This document shows positions 24,562 to 33,675 of a DNA stretch of 64,000 bases, piece by piece. This stretch comes from Polaribacter litorisediminis (GTDB taxonomy: Bacteria; Bacteroidota; Bacteroidia; Flavobacteriales; Flavobacteriaceae). The position numbers and the translations under genes are program-made. The stretch covers positions 1,413,001 to 1,477,000 of the forward strand of contig NZ_CP082966.1 in assembly GCF_019968605.1 (NCBI RefSeq), given 5' to 3'. Below the pieces are notes generated by a model that saw nothing but the letters and a program-made list of their open reading frames with translations, was not told where the DNA came from and did no database searches. Each line of letters starts with the position of its first letter. The first letter of the stretch is position 1.

Positions 24562-26109
24562 TTATTCTTCAGGTGGGTAACCATGGATTTCTTCAAAAAC
24601 TTCATCAAAATTAGAACGTAAATACGCATTTAATTTTTTTCGATAATCATCTTTTAGCCAAGTTACAAAGTTGTGTGTACTTTTAGAAATACATTTTGCA
24701 TATCGGTTAATTCTATCATCGATCTCCTCACCTAGCATTTTGGCTAGAATTAAAGCATCAAAAACATCTTCACTATTTTCAATACACATTTTTGCGTGAT
24801 GCTCTATTGATTTTTCTAAAACTCGTTTAGAAGATTCTCCAGACCTAATGGTATCAATATAAATAAATTTCATATCGAAATAGGTGTCTTTCGATTTTGC
24901 GAATTCTTTTTTTACATCCGCAGGTAATTCATATCTAAAGGTACTTTCTATTTCTTCATCAGACAAAATAGCATTTAGATAATAATCGGGTGCTCTAAAC
25001 ATTTTTTGCCAATCTAAATCTGCTCCCCAAGGACCAAACCTATGAAAGTTGTTTCCTAAATCGATGACATCAAATGAGGTGTTATTGCCATAAATTCTAG
25101 ATCCACGTCCAATCATTTGATAATATAAAGTCAAAGATTTGGTCGCTCTGTTTAAAATAATGGCTTCTATACTTGGCTCATCAAAACCAGTTGTAAGAAT
25201 ACTTACAGAAGTAATAATAGCATTTGGTGTTTTATGAAACCATTTTAAAATGAATTCTCTCTCCTTTTTAGTATTGGTATTATCTAAATGCGCAATTGGA
25301 TACCCTGCTTTTTTAAAAGCATGAAACACTTGGATAGATGTATTAATTCCGTTGTTAAATATTAAGGTTTTTTTACCTTTAGCAGTCTCTTCATAAGCCG
25401 ATATTAATTTAGAAAGCATATCGGTATTGGTATATAAATCTTCGGAAGACTTTACCGTGTAATCTCCATTAGCTCCAACCTCTAATGATGTTAAACCTAC
25501 ATTATAAGAGTACATATTGCCTTTTGCTAGATACTCACTATCTATTAAATCTTGAATTGATTCTCCTACAAATAACTCTTGATAATTCTCATACATTGGT
25601 AATTTAATGTTAGAGCTTAAAGGAGTTGCAGTAACTCCCAAAATAAAAGAATCATGAAAAAACTTAAAGATTTTTGTAAAAGAATTATAGTGCGCCTCAT
25701 CTACAATAACCAAACCAATATCAGAAATATCTAGTTTATCATCATTTAACCTGTTTTTCAAGGTTTCCACCATGGCAACAAAACAGTTAAAATCTTCTTG
25801 ATCGTCTAATTGGGCGGTTGAATTAATAATTTTATTCTTTACACCAAACTCCACTAACATTTTAGAAGTCTGCTTACTCAATTCAATTCTATGCGTAAGC
25901 ACTAAAACTTTCTTCTTAAAAGTCTGTATATATCGTCTAACTATTTCAGAGAATATTACTGTTTTACCACCACCTGTGGGTAATTGGTATAACAAATGAT
26001 AATCTTGGGGTGCAGTTTTAAATCGCTCAAAAATTTCTTTTAAAGCATCTTTTTGATATCCATATAATTCTTTTCCGATATTAGTTTCTGAAGTGTTAAT
26101 TTCTGCCAA
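24562..26109 (-). CDS. DEAD/DEAH-box (superfamily 2) helicase
   Basis: A 515-residue SF2 helicase. Motif I is LPTGGGKTVIF near 43, motif II VDEAH near 126, motif III GVTATP near 150, and motif VI YYQMIGRGSRIYG near 330, in two RecA-like domains. This core resembles the SSL2/type III restriction helicase group, but no nuclease or methylase domain is attached. The final 150 residues are helical and unassigned. It may be a general DNA-repair or RNA helicase; there is no restriction partner next to it. Confidence 0.85.
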   Translation of the reverse strand: MAEINTSETNIGKELYGYQKDALKEIFERFKTAPQDYHLLYQLPTGGGKTVIFSEIVRRYIQTFKKKVLVLTHRIELSKQTSKMLVEFGVKNKIINSTAQLDDQEDFNCFVAMVETLKNRLNDDKLDISDIGLVIVDEAHYNSFTKIFKFFHDSFILGVTATPLSSNIKLPMYENYQELFVGESIQDLIDSEYLAKGNMYSYNVGLTSLEVGANGDYTVKSSEDLYTNTDMLSKLISAYEETAKGKKTLIFNNGINTSIQVFHAFKKAGYPIAHLDNTNTKKEREFILKWFHKTPNAIITSVSILTTGFDEPSIEAIILNRATKSLTLYYQMIGRGSRIYGNNTSFDVIDLGNNFHRFGPWGADLDWQKMFRAPDYYLNAILSDEEIESTFRYELPADVKKEFAKSKDTYFDMKFIYIDTIRSGESSKRVLEKSIEHHAKMCIENSEDVFDALILAKMLGEEIDDRINRYAKCISKSTHNFVTWLKDDYRKKLNAYLRSNFDEVFEEIHGYPPEE

Positions 26110-26168
26110 ACGTTTAAAAATTTAAACAGCAAAAATAAGACTTAAATAAGGTGCAATGCAAGTTTAAG

Positions 26169-26570
26169 CTATATAAATCTTGATAAATTTACTTCAGTAA
26201 TATCAGAATGAGATGCATGGTGCACAGAAACTTCATTTTGAACAACAATTAATTGTGGTGATTGATGCGTTACTTGAAACATAGCACCGATCTCTGCAGA
26301 GATATCTCTGTGATTTAACAAATCTAAATAATAGACTTTTAAATTTTGATGTTCTTCTAAAAATAAGTTTTCAAATTGTTTAATCACCATTTTACTAATT
26401 CCGCAGCGTGTAGAATGCTTAAACATAAAAACGGCTTCGGTTTTAGATTGTTCCTTAATTGTTTCTAATTGCGCTAATGACGTTAAAGGAATCCAGGTTA
26501 AGTATGACTTTTTTTCTTCTTTTGATTTTTCTCCGTCTTTACCTCCAAATATGTTATTTAATATACCCAT
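26169..26570 (-). CDS. ytxJ: YtxJ-like thioredoxin-fold redox protein
   Basis: A 133-residue thioredoxin-fold protein with the motif FKHSTRCGISKMVI, a monothiol CxxS site typical of YtxJ, assigned as a bacilliredoxin-like protein in the bacillithiol system. The partner segment HQSPQLIVVQ holds the cis-proline. It is monocistronic, 59 bases upstream of the helicase gene. The substrate is unknown. Confidence 0.85.
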   Translation of the reverse strand: MGILNNIFGGKDGEKSKEEKKSYLTWIPLTSLAQLETIKEQSKTEAVFMFKHSTRCGISKMVIKQFENLFLEEHQNLKVYYLDLLNHRDISAEIGAMFQVTHQSPQLIVVQNEVSVHHASHSDITEVNLSRFI

Positions 26571-26689
26571 TCCGTGTTTTTTATTTTTAAAAACACAAAG
26601 ATAAGAAACTTTACCCAGTCAAAAAGTCAGTAATTATAAAGTTTTTAAGGACAATTTGACTGCTCTTTTACCTGTTCTTTATTTGGTAT

Positions 26690-26697
26690 TAAATTTG
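26690..26697 (+). promoter_or_regulatory. Putative -7 box for clpB
   Basis: TAAATTTG fits TAnnTTTG and lies 74 bases before the clpB start, leaving a long 5' leader. No -33 box is clear. Confidence 0.35.
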
Positions 26698-26771
26698 ATT
26701 TTAAGAGAGCGTACATAAAAAATTAACAAATCAATTGAGTTTACTCACTTGGATAAAAAATAAAAAGAAAA

Positions 26772-29381
26772 ATGAATTTTAATAACTATACAACAAAATC
26801 ACAAGAAACCATTCAGTTAGCGCAACAGTTAGCACAAGGATATGGACATAATCAAATAGAAAATGAACACATTTTTAAAGCTTTAACTCAAGTTGATGAA
26901 AATGTACTGCCTTTCTTATTAAAAAAATTAAACATTAATATCGAAATTGTAAATCAAATTTTAGATAAACAATTAGAAAGTTTACCAAAGGTTTCTGGAG
27001 CAGAATTAATGATTTCTAGAGAAGCTGGCAAAACGTTAAATGAAGCATCGATTATTGCCAAAAACATGAAAGATGATTATGTTTCTATAGAACATTTAAT
27101 TTTAGCCATTTTTAAATCTAAAAGTAATATTGGTCAAGTTTTAAAAGATCAAGGCGTTACCGAAAAACATTTAAAAGCCGCCATAGAAGAGCTACGAAAA
27201 GGAGAAAGAGTAACATCTCAAAGTCAAGAAGAAACCTATAATTCTTTAAATAAATATGCGAAAAATTTAAATGAATTAGCAAAAAATGGCAAGTTAGACC
27301 CTGTCATTGGTAGAGATGAAGAAATTAGAAGGCTTTTACAAATCTTATCTCGTAGAACAAAAAACAATCCAATTTTAGTTGGGGAACCAGGAACCGGTAA
27401 AACAGCCATTGCCGAAGGTTTGGCGCATAGAATTGTAGATGGAGATGTACCAGAAAATTTAAAAGACAAATTAATTTTTTCTTTAGATATGGGTGCGCTA
27501 ATTGCTGGTGCAAAATATAAAGGTGAGTTTGAAGAGCGCCTAAAAGCAGTGATTAAAGAGGTTACAAATTCAGAAGGCGATATTGTCCTTTTTATTGATG
27601 AAATACATACACTAGTAGGCGCAGGAGGTGGTCAAGGCGCTATGGATGCTGCAAATATTTTAAAACCTGCTCTAGCAAGAGGAGAACTGCGAGCAATTGG
27701 AGCAACGACCTTAGATGAATATCAAAAATATTTTGAAAAAGACAAAGCTTTAGAACGTCGTTTTCAAAAGGTTATCGTAAACGAACCCGATACTGAAAGT
27801 GCCATTTCTATTTTAAGAGGAATTAAAGAAAAGTATGAAACGCACCATAAAGTTCGTATTAAAGATGAAGCCATTATTGGTGCTGTAGAATTATCTCAGC
27901 GTTATATAACCAATCGTTTTTTACCAGATAAAGCTATTGATTTAATGGATGAAGCCATGGCAAAATTGCGAATGGAAATTAATTCTAAACCAGAAGAATT
28001 AGATGTTTTAGATCGTAAAATAATGCAATTAGAGATTGAAATTGAAGCAATTAAACGTGAAAAAGACGAAACAAAATTAAAATCCCTACGTTCTGATTTG
28101 GCAAATTTAAAAGAAGAACGTAATGAAATGAATGCAAAATGGAAATCTGAAAAAGAAATAGTCGATAATATTCAAAATGCTAAAGCAGCAATCGAAGATT
28201 TTAAAATAGAAGCAGAAAAAGCAGAACGAGAAGGAGATTATGGAAAAGTGGCAGAAATTCGGTATGGAAAAATAAAAAAAGCACAAGAGGATTTAGAAAA
28301 ATTTCAAAAAGTTTTGGAAGAAAATCAATCTGAAAAATCTTTGATAAAAGAAGAAGTTACTTACGAGAATATTGCAGAAGTAGTTGCAAAATGGACGGGA
28401 GTCCCGGTGATGAAAATGATTCAGTCTGAACGTGAGAAATTACTGAAACTAGAAGACCAATTGCACAAGAGAGTTGTAGGACAAGAAGAGGCTATTTTAG
28501 CCGTTTCTGATGCTGTAAGGCGTTCTCGAGCCGGTTTGCAAAATCCGAATAAACCTATAGGAAGCTTCTTGTTTTTGGGAACGACGGGTGTAGGAAAAAC
28601 GGAATTAGCTAAAGCGTTGGCAGAATATTTATTTGATGATGAAAATGCCATGACCAGAATTGATATGAGTGAATATCAAGAACGCCATTCGGTTAGTAGA
28701 TTAGTAGGTGCGCCTCCAGGTTATGTAGGTTATGATGAAGGTGGGCAATTAACCGAAGCTGTGAGAAGAAGACCATATTCTGTAGTTTTATTAGATGAGA
28801 TTGAAAAAGCACATCCAGATACTTTTAATGTTTTATTACAAGTTTTAGATGAAGGAAGGTTAACGGATAATAAAGGTCGTTTAGCCGATTTTAAAAATAC
28901 AATTATCATCATGACCTCGAACATGGGAAGCCATATTATACAAGAAAAATTTGCAGATCCAATAGCAGATTTAGAAGCTGTTGCAGAACTTGCCAAAATT
29001 GAAGTAATGGGATTGTTAAAAAAATCGGTAAGACCAGAATTTTTAAACAGAATTGATGATGTGATTATGTTTACGCCTTTAGCGCAATCAGATATTTTTA
29101 AAATTGTAAAATTACAAATTGAGCATTTAAAGAAAATGATTGGAAAACAAGAAATCACTTTAGACGCTACAGATGAAGCAATTACATATTTAGCTAAAAA
29201 AGGATATCAACCAGAATTTGGCGCAAGACCTGTAAAAAGAGTCATTCAAAAAGAAGTTTTAAATCAGCTTTCTAAAGAAATTTTATCAGGAAAAATAACC
29301 ACAGATAGTATTATCTTATTAGATGCTTTTGATGATAAATTGGTGTTTAGAAATCAGTCAAATTTGGTAGAGAATATTTAA
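26772..29381 (+). CDS. clpB: ATP-dependent chaperone ClpB
   Basis: An 869-residue AAA+ disaggregase that works with DnaK to rescue aggregated proteins. Domains in order: Clp N domain (about 1-145); NBD1 with Walker A GEPGTGKTA near 204 and Walker B LFIDEIH near 276; a coiled-coil middle domain (about 400-520), which distinguishes ClpB from ClpA/ClpC; and NBD2 with GTTGVGKTE near 602 and a DEIEKAHPD box near 675. Length is typical. It is monocistronic with a terminator downstream. Confidence 0.97.
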   Translation: MNFNNYTTKSQETIQLAQQLAQGYGHNQIENEHIFKALTQVDENVLPFLLKKLNINIEIVNQILDKQLESLPKVSGAELMISREAGKTLNEASIIAKNMKDDYVSIEHLILAIFKSKSNIGQVLKDQGVTEKHLKAAIEELRKGERVTSQSQEETYNSLNKYAKNLNELAKNGKLDPVIGRDEEIRRLLQILSRRTKNNPILVGEPGTGKTAIAEGLAHRIVDGDVPENLKDKLIFSLDMGALIAGAKYKGEFEERLKAVIKEVTNSEGDIVLFIDEIHTLVGAGGGQGAMDAANILKPALARGELRAIGATTLDEYQKYFEKDKALERRFQKVIVNEPDTESAISILRGIKEKYETHHKVRIKDEAIIGAVELSQRYITNRFLPDKAIDLMDEAMAKLRMEINSKPEELDVLDRKIMQLEIEIEAIKREKDETKLKSLRSDLANLKEERNEMNAKWKSEKEIVDNIQNAKAAIEDFKIEAEKAEREGDYGKVAEIRYGKIKKAQEDLEKFQKVLEENQSEKSLIKEEVTYENIAEVVAKWTGVPVMKMIQSEREKLLKLEDQLHKRVVGQEEAILAVSDAVRRSRAGLQNPNKPIGSFLFLGTTGVGKTELAKALAEYLFDDENAMTRIDMSEYQERHSVSRLVGAPPGYVGYDEGGQLTEAVRRRPYSVVLLDEIEKAHPDTFNVLLQVLDEGRLTDNKGRLADFKNTIIIMTSNMGSHIIQEKFADPIADLEAVAELAKIEVMGLLKKSVRPEFLNRIDDVIMFTPLAQSDIFKIVKLQIEHLKKMIGKQEITLDATDEAITYLAKKGYQPEFGARPVKRVIQKEVLNQLSKEILSGKITTDSIILLDAFDDKLVFRNQSNLVENI

Positions 29382-29507
29382 AAAATTTAGCTTTGGCATT
29401 GGTTTTGTGAGCAAGAAGAAATACTGATTAACAAACATATTGCGTCATCATTTTTCCAAGTCATGCCATACCCATAAAGATAGTTTAGTTAGTTTGTTAA
29501 TTTGGGG

Positions 29508-29545
29508 GAAGTGGTGTTTTTAAAAACATCGCTTCTTCTTTTTTA
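29508..29545 (+). terminator. Terminator after clpB
   Basis: GAAGTGGTGTTTTT (29508-29521) pairs with AAAAACATCGCTTC (29522-29535), with two G-U pairs, then TTCTTTTTT follows. The spacing implies some unpaired bases at the tip. Confidence 0.6.
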
Positions 29546-29547
29546 AG

Positions 29548-29555
29548 TATATTTG
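29548..29555 (+). promoter_or_regulatory. Putative -7 box for the phosphatase lipoprotein gene
   Basis: TATATTTG fits TAnnTTTG and lies 18 bases before the ATG at 29574. It overlaps an upstream TTG that would otherwise extend the ORF, which argues for the later start. Confidence 0.45.
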
Positions 29556-29573
29556 ATTTTTAAAACAATACTT

Positions 29574-30071
29574 ATGAAAAAATATTTCTTACTTATTATG
29601 TTTACTTTTAGTTTTTTAATTTCTTGTTCTTCTGATGAAACAACCACGTATTACTTAATTCGTCATGCAGAAAAAGACAGAACTGATAAGTTAGATAGAA
29701 ATCCGAACTTGAGTTTTGAGGGTGAAAAAAGAGCTCAAAAATGGGCGGAATATTTTAAAGACATTGATTTAGATGCCGTGTATTCGACAGATTTCAACAG
29801 AACAATACAAACAGCAACACCCACGGCAAAAGGTCAAAAACTAGAGATTCAGCGCTATAATCCAAGTGAAATGTATGATTCTATATTTCAGAAAACTACA
29901 ATAGGAAAAACAGTTTTAGTGGTAGGTCATAGTAATACTACTCCTATGTTTGCAAATAAAATTTTAGGAGAAAATAAGTTTGAAAACATGGACGATCATG
30001 ACAACGCTAGTTTATATATCGTAACTATTTCTGGCAACAAAATTTCTAGTAAAATTGAAAAAGTTGATTAA
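29574..30071 (+). CDS. Histidine phosphatase family lipoprotein
   Basis: A 165-residue protein with a lipoprotein signal (MKKYFLLIMFTFSFLISC; the lipobox cysteine is the last base of the motif LISC). The mature part is a small histidine-phosphatase domain with LIRHAEK (catalytic His) and the second histidine in VVGHSNT. The start is set at ATG 29574; the in-frame TTG at 29553 overlaps the promoter box. Likely anchored in the membrane facing the periplasm. The substrate (a phospho-sugar or phospho-protein) is unknown. Confidence 0.85.
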   Translation: MKKYFLLIMFTFSFLISCSSDETTTYYLIRHAEKDRTDKLDRNPNLSFEGEKRAQKWAEYFKDIDLDAVYSTDFNRTIQTATPTAKGQKLEIQRYNPSEMYDSIFQKTTIGKTVLVVGHSNTTPMFANKILGENKFENMDDHDNASLYIVTISGNKISSKIEKVD

Positions 30072-30089
30072 TTTTTAATCAACTTTTTT
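30058..30089. terminator. Bidirectional terminator spanning both stop codons
   Basis: AAAAAGTTGATTAA (30058-30071), a TTT loop and TTAATCAACTTTTT (30075-30088) form a 14-bp stem flanked by A and T runs. It covers the end of the phosphatase gene and the end of the convergent sulfotransferase-like gene, whose stop codons overlap by four bases. Confidence 0.8.
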
Positions 30090-31702
30090 ACAACCAAGGA
30101 CCCTTTGTGGTTTATTTTGGCAAAATAGATACCTGTTGTAAAAAGTGCTAAATCTATTTGATTTTCTTGATGTAGTTCAAGTACTTTTTTACCTAAATTA
30201 TTATAAATACCAATATTTTCAACAACTTTATTAAGCGTAAATATGTTTGCACTTGGGTTTGGATAAATCACTAAATCATCTCTAAAATCAATAGTTTCTG
30301 TACTCAAAGAATTACATATATTTAGGTTAAAATTAAGTTCTATCGGGTCATTAGGCATTAAAATACGGTCTGTAAAAGCGGCATAATCTTTTGCATATTT
30401 ATGAGCTCTAAACACATTGTTTCCTTTTGGCTCTTCTCCTTGATTAGTTGCTTGCTTTACAATACTATTAAAGGGGTTGATATAATTCCATACAATTTCA
30501 TCATCACTATTTATTTCAAAAAAATTACCTTTACTACCCTCACAAATTAATATATTGCCATTGGGTAAAACCTGTGCACCACTTAAAATAGGAGAATAAA
30601 AGTTAGAGATTTCACCTTCCTGAAACTGAGAATATTCATAAATAGGGTTTTCTGGACCAAAAGCAGTATCTTCCGTGTAACTAAAAACGCCATTCGTCTC
30701 TGGTAATTCTAAAATAAATACTTCTGAAAAATCAGGATCTCGTCCATTTCCGTTATTAAATAAAATTAGGTCACCTGCATTCCTCAAACCTTGCTCGATA
30801 TAATACGGATAATGCTGCCCGAATAATTTCCGATTTACTTCTGTTCCTTGTCTATAAGATTGTGGATTTCCCCAACGATATAACAAGTCACCTCCTTTAT
30901 TATACATACCTCCTGAATTTGAGGCTGCCTCTACTGTTGTTGTAGAATGGTCAATAATCCAAATTTCACTTAAATTTCTTGAGCTTAAAACAATTTGATT
31001 ACGTTGCTCATCATACTGTATTGAGTTTATATGTAACCAATTTGCACTGCCATTTCCGCCATTTAAAAAATTAATATCTAATTTTTCTGGAGATTTAGCA
31101 ACATCTCCAAAGTTTTGTTTTGTATCATCAAAATCTTGAATTATATGATCTTTAATATTCCATTCCCAAATAACTTCAATCTCATCGGTTCCGATAGGTT
31201 TTACTTCAAGTATTTTTTCACTATACAACCTTTCTTCTGCTATTTTAGAAGAGTCTCTACCCTGACTTATTGCTTCTTCTTTAGACCAAACCTCTGCTAA
31301 TAAAATTAAAATATGACCATTTGGCATCGGATAAATATCGTGATGTTGTCTTTCTAAGTTACTATTAAAACTATAAGACCAAATAATTTCTCCATCCCAA
31401 TTAAAAAGTTCTACAATACCTCCTTGTCCACCAAAAATAATATCACTTTTGCCATCTTCTTTTCCTGTTCTGAGTAAATTTCCATTCGGCAATAAGTAAA
31501 CCGAATTACCAGGTGTAAAATTACTTGTCCAAGTATTCATAACTTGTCCGCAATTATTAATTAAATACGTTTTTGTATCTGCACTAAATAGTGTGTATCC
31601 ATCAAAAACTTCATCTGTCATAGAAATAGTCCCAACCGTATTTTGGCTTTGAACAAATTGCACAAGAAAAAGAAAAAGAAATGTGAATTTTTTAAACATC
31701 AT
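30068..31702 (-). CDS. Arylsulfotransferase (ASST)-like protein with T9SS sorting tail
   Basis: A 544-residue secreted protein. The N-terminal signal peptide (KFTFLFLFLVQFVQS) is followed by a beta-propeller of the arylsulfotransferase family: GYTLFSADTKTYLINNCGQ, repeated PNGN/PNGH turns (VYLLPNGNLLR, IYPMPNGHILI, QVLPNGNILICEG). The C-terminus from about 475 (VIYPNPSANIF, then HKGSLVVKKLIKN) is a type A T9SS sorting domain, so the protein goes through the outer membrane. Enzymatic sulfate transfer is uncertain; many propellers of this kind have no known substrate. It shares an operon with the lipoprotein gene upstream (18-base gap). Confidence 0.85.
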   Translation of the reverse strand: MMFKKFTFLFLFLVQFVQSQNTVGTISMTDEVFDGYTLFSADTKTYLINNCGQVMNTWTSNFTPGNSVYLLPNGNLLRTGKEDGKSDIIFGGQGGIVELFNWDGEIIWSYSFNSNLERQHHDIYPMPNGHILILLAEVWSKEEAISQGRDSSKIAEERLYSEKILEVKPIGTDEIEVIWEWNIKDHIIQDFDDTKQNFGDVAKSPEKLDINFLNGGNGSANWLHINSIQYDEQRNQIVLSSRNLSEIWIIDHSTTTVEAASNSGGMYNKGGDLLYRWGNPQSYRQGTEVNRKLFGQHYPYYIEQGLRNAGDLILFNNGNGRDPDFSEVFILELPETNGVFSYTEDTAFGPENPIYEYSQFQEGEISNFYSPILSGAQVLPNGNILICEGSKGNFFEINSDDEIVWNYINPFNSIVKQATNQGEEPKGNNVFRAHKYAKDYAAFTDRILMPNDPIELNFNLNICNSLSTETIDFRDDLVIYPNPSANIFTLNKVVENIGIYNNLGKKVLELHQENQIDLALFTTGIYFAKINHKGSLVVKKLIKN

Positions 31703-31720
31703 TTTATTTTTTATATAGAA

Positions 31721-32455
31721 CTAAAAAGTAACGTGTATATCTTCTAAAATTATTTCAGAAATTTTTTTAAGTTGATTATTTTCAAAAGCTTTATCTAAAT
31801 TCAATAATTCTATTTCAGAATTTAAAGGTGCAAAATTAAGATAATCCACAAAACGAACTCCGTTTTTACGACACTGTTCTTTTAAAACTCTAAAACGTTT
31901 TCCACCTCCATTTGTATGATACGAATAGGCTAAATAATCAATTAAAAAATCATCTTTTCCAATCCAATAGATAAAGATATCTTCAAAATCCTCTCCTCCA
32001 CCATTTTCAGAAAACGTAATTTCAATTTTATAATATTCTTTTCCGTTGATGGTTGATGATGGCAGCAATTTTTTATGAACCGCTTTATCATTCAAGCCAA
32101 AAGGCAAGACAGAAAAATAGTGAACAGAATTTATCGCATTACTGTATATCGATTGTAAAGAGTCTGAGAGTTGAACAGCATGAGCGCCTATTACTCTTTT
32201 GTAACCTGTATTGGTGAGAACTTCATCAATAAAAATGGAGTCTTTTGTATAACTTCTATAGAGCTCAAAATGCCCATTTTCTCTAATTGCCGCATATTCT
32301 TTGTCTCTAAATTTAAACGTAATTTCTGAATTTTCAACTTTATCAGAACCAGAAAAAACAATTGTTTTATCGATAATTTGTTGAGCTGTTAAAGTCTTTT
32401 CTTTTGATTGACAGGAAATCATTAATAAAAGTAATACTATATAAAAATTACGCAT
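31721..32455 (-). CDS. Lipoprotein, DUF6503-like
   Basis: A 244-residue protein with signal peptide and lipobox (MRNFYIVLLLLMISC). The following KEKTLTAQQIIDKTIVFSGS and a beta-rich body (KFRDKEYAAIRENGHFELYR, then YYKIEITF and FIYWIGKDDFLIDYL) resemble the DUF6503 family of Bacteroidetes envelope proteins. Function is unknown. It lies 18 bases upstream of the secreted ASST-like gene and may assist it. Confidence 0.75.
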   Translation of the reverse strand: MRNFYIVLLLLMISCQSKEKTLTAQQIIDKTIVFSGSDKVENSEITFKFRDKEYAAIRENGHFELYRSYTKDSIFIDEVLTNTGYKRVIGAHAVQLSDSLQSIYSNAINSVHYFSVLPFGLNDKAVHKKLLPSSTINGKEYYKIEITFSENGGGEDFEDIFIYWIGKDDFLIDYLAYSYHTNGGGKRFRVLKEQCRKNGVRFVDYLNFAPLNSEIELLNLDKAFENNQLKKISEIILEDIHVTF

Positions 32456-32521
32456 TTTGTTGTTGAGCTTTATTCTATAAATAGACTGCGAATTTACATT
32501 TCTTAATCTTAATCAAAAATG

Positions 32522-32529
32522 TATCTTTG
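32522..32529 (+). promoter_or_regulatory. Putative -7 box for smpB-maf
   Basis: TATCTTTG fits TAnnTTTG and lies 29 bases upstream of the smpB start. Confidence 0.4.
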
Positions 32530-32558
32530 TTAAAATTATTTAAATTAAAAATCAGTCC

Positions 32559-33026
32559 ATGACTGTTCAGAAAAAAATAAATATTCAGAATAAAAAAGCA
32601 CGTTTCGAATTTGAAATTCTAGACAAATTTGTAGCCGGAATTCAATTAACAGGAACAGAGATTAAATCTATTCGATTGAGTCAAGCAAGAATTACAGAAA
32701 GTTTTTGCGAATTTAATGAAGGTGGAGAACTCTTTATTGTAAATATGTACATTCAAGAATATTTGTTTGGACATCAGTACAACCATAAACCAAAAAGTGA
32801 ACGAAGATTATTATTGAATAAACGTGAATTGCGAAGTTTAAGAAAAGATGTGGAAGCAAAAGGAAATACCATTGTACCCTTACGCCTATTTATTAATGAC
32901 AGAGGTTTTGCAAAACTAGAAATTGCTTTAGCCAAAGGAAAACAGACACATGACAAACGTGAAGTTTTGAAAGACAGAGATAACAAACGTGATTTAGCAA
33001 GAATTAAAAAGAGTTTTAATACCTAA
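32559..33026 (+). CDS. smpB: SsrA-binding protein SmpB
   Basis: A 155-residue tmRNA-binding protein for ribosome rescue. NKKARFEFEILDKFVAGI, LTGTEIKSIR and the OB-fold LLLNKRELRSLR are canonical, and the basic C-terminal tail (KRDLARIKKSF) is the one that sits in the empty mRNA channel. Length is normal. It is followed 11 bases later by maf, so the two are co-transcribed. Confidence 0.97.
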   Translation: MTVQKKINIQNKKARFEFEILDKFVAGIQLTGTEIKSIRLSQARITESFCEFNEGGELFIVNMYIQEYLFGHQYNHKPKSERRLLLNKRELRSLRKDVEAKGNTIVPLRLFINDRGFAKLEIALAKGKQTHDKREVLKDRDNKRDLARIKKSFNT

Positions 33027-33037
33027 TTTAAAATTGC

Positions 33038-33616
33038 ATGTTAAAAGAAAAACTAAAAGACTTTCATGTAATTTTAGCTTCAAAATCTCCTAGAAGACAG
33101 CAATTCTTTAAAGATTTACACATTGATTTTACAATTCAATTCAAAGAAGTTGAAGAAGTGTATCCTGAGGAATTACAAGGAACAGAAATTACTGATTTCT
33201 TAGCAGATTTAAAATCAAAAGCATTTACAGATTTATCTCAAAAAGATCTTCTAATTACTTCAGATACCATAGTTTGGCTAGAAAACAAAGCTTTAGGAAA
33301 GCCAAAAGATGAAGAAGAAGCATTTAAAATGTTACGAAGTTTATCGGGTAAAAAGCATGAAGTTATTACTTCTATTAGTATTAAAAACAACAATTTTCAG
33401 AAGATTATAAATGATAGTACCAAAGTTTCTTTTAAAGAACTCTCTGATGAAGAAATAAATTATTATATCAAAAATTATAAACCTTTTGACAAAGCGGGTG
33501 CATACGGAATTCAAGAATGGATAGGTTTTATTGCGATCGATACCATAGAAGGAAGCTATTTTAATGTAGTTGGATTGCCTGTTCATAAACTCTATAAAGA
33601 ATTGATGGATTTATAA
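33038..33616 (+). CDS. maf: Maf family nucleotide pyrophosphatase
   Basis: A 192-residue Maf-like enzyme that hydrolyses non-canonical or uracil/thymine nucleotides. Motifs: ILASKSPRRQQFF near 12, the DTIVWLENKALGKPKD substrate loop near 75, and YKPFDKAGAYGIQEW near 147. Length matches (about 190). It is second in the smpB operon; a transketolase C-half gene follows after 59 bases. Confidence 0.95.
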   Translation: MLKEKLKDFHVILASKSPRRQQFFKDLHIDFTIQFKEVEEVYPEELQGTEITDFLADLKSKAFTDLSQKDLLITSDTIVWLENKALGKPKDEEEAFKMLRSLSGKKHEVITSISIKNNNFQKIINDSTKVSFKELSDEEINYYIKNYKPFDKAGAYGIQEWIGFIAIDTIEGSYFNVVGLPVHKLYKELMDL

Positions 33617-33675
33617 AGTGAGGCTTTAAATAAAAGTTTATTTTTACCAAAATTTTTACAACACACTATTTTATC

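Noticed and set aside
24562..26109. Helicase as part of a type I/III restriction or other defence system
   Set aside because: No methylase, nuclease or specificity gene is adjacent; neighbours are polyamine and redox genes.
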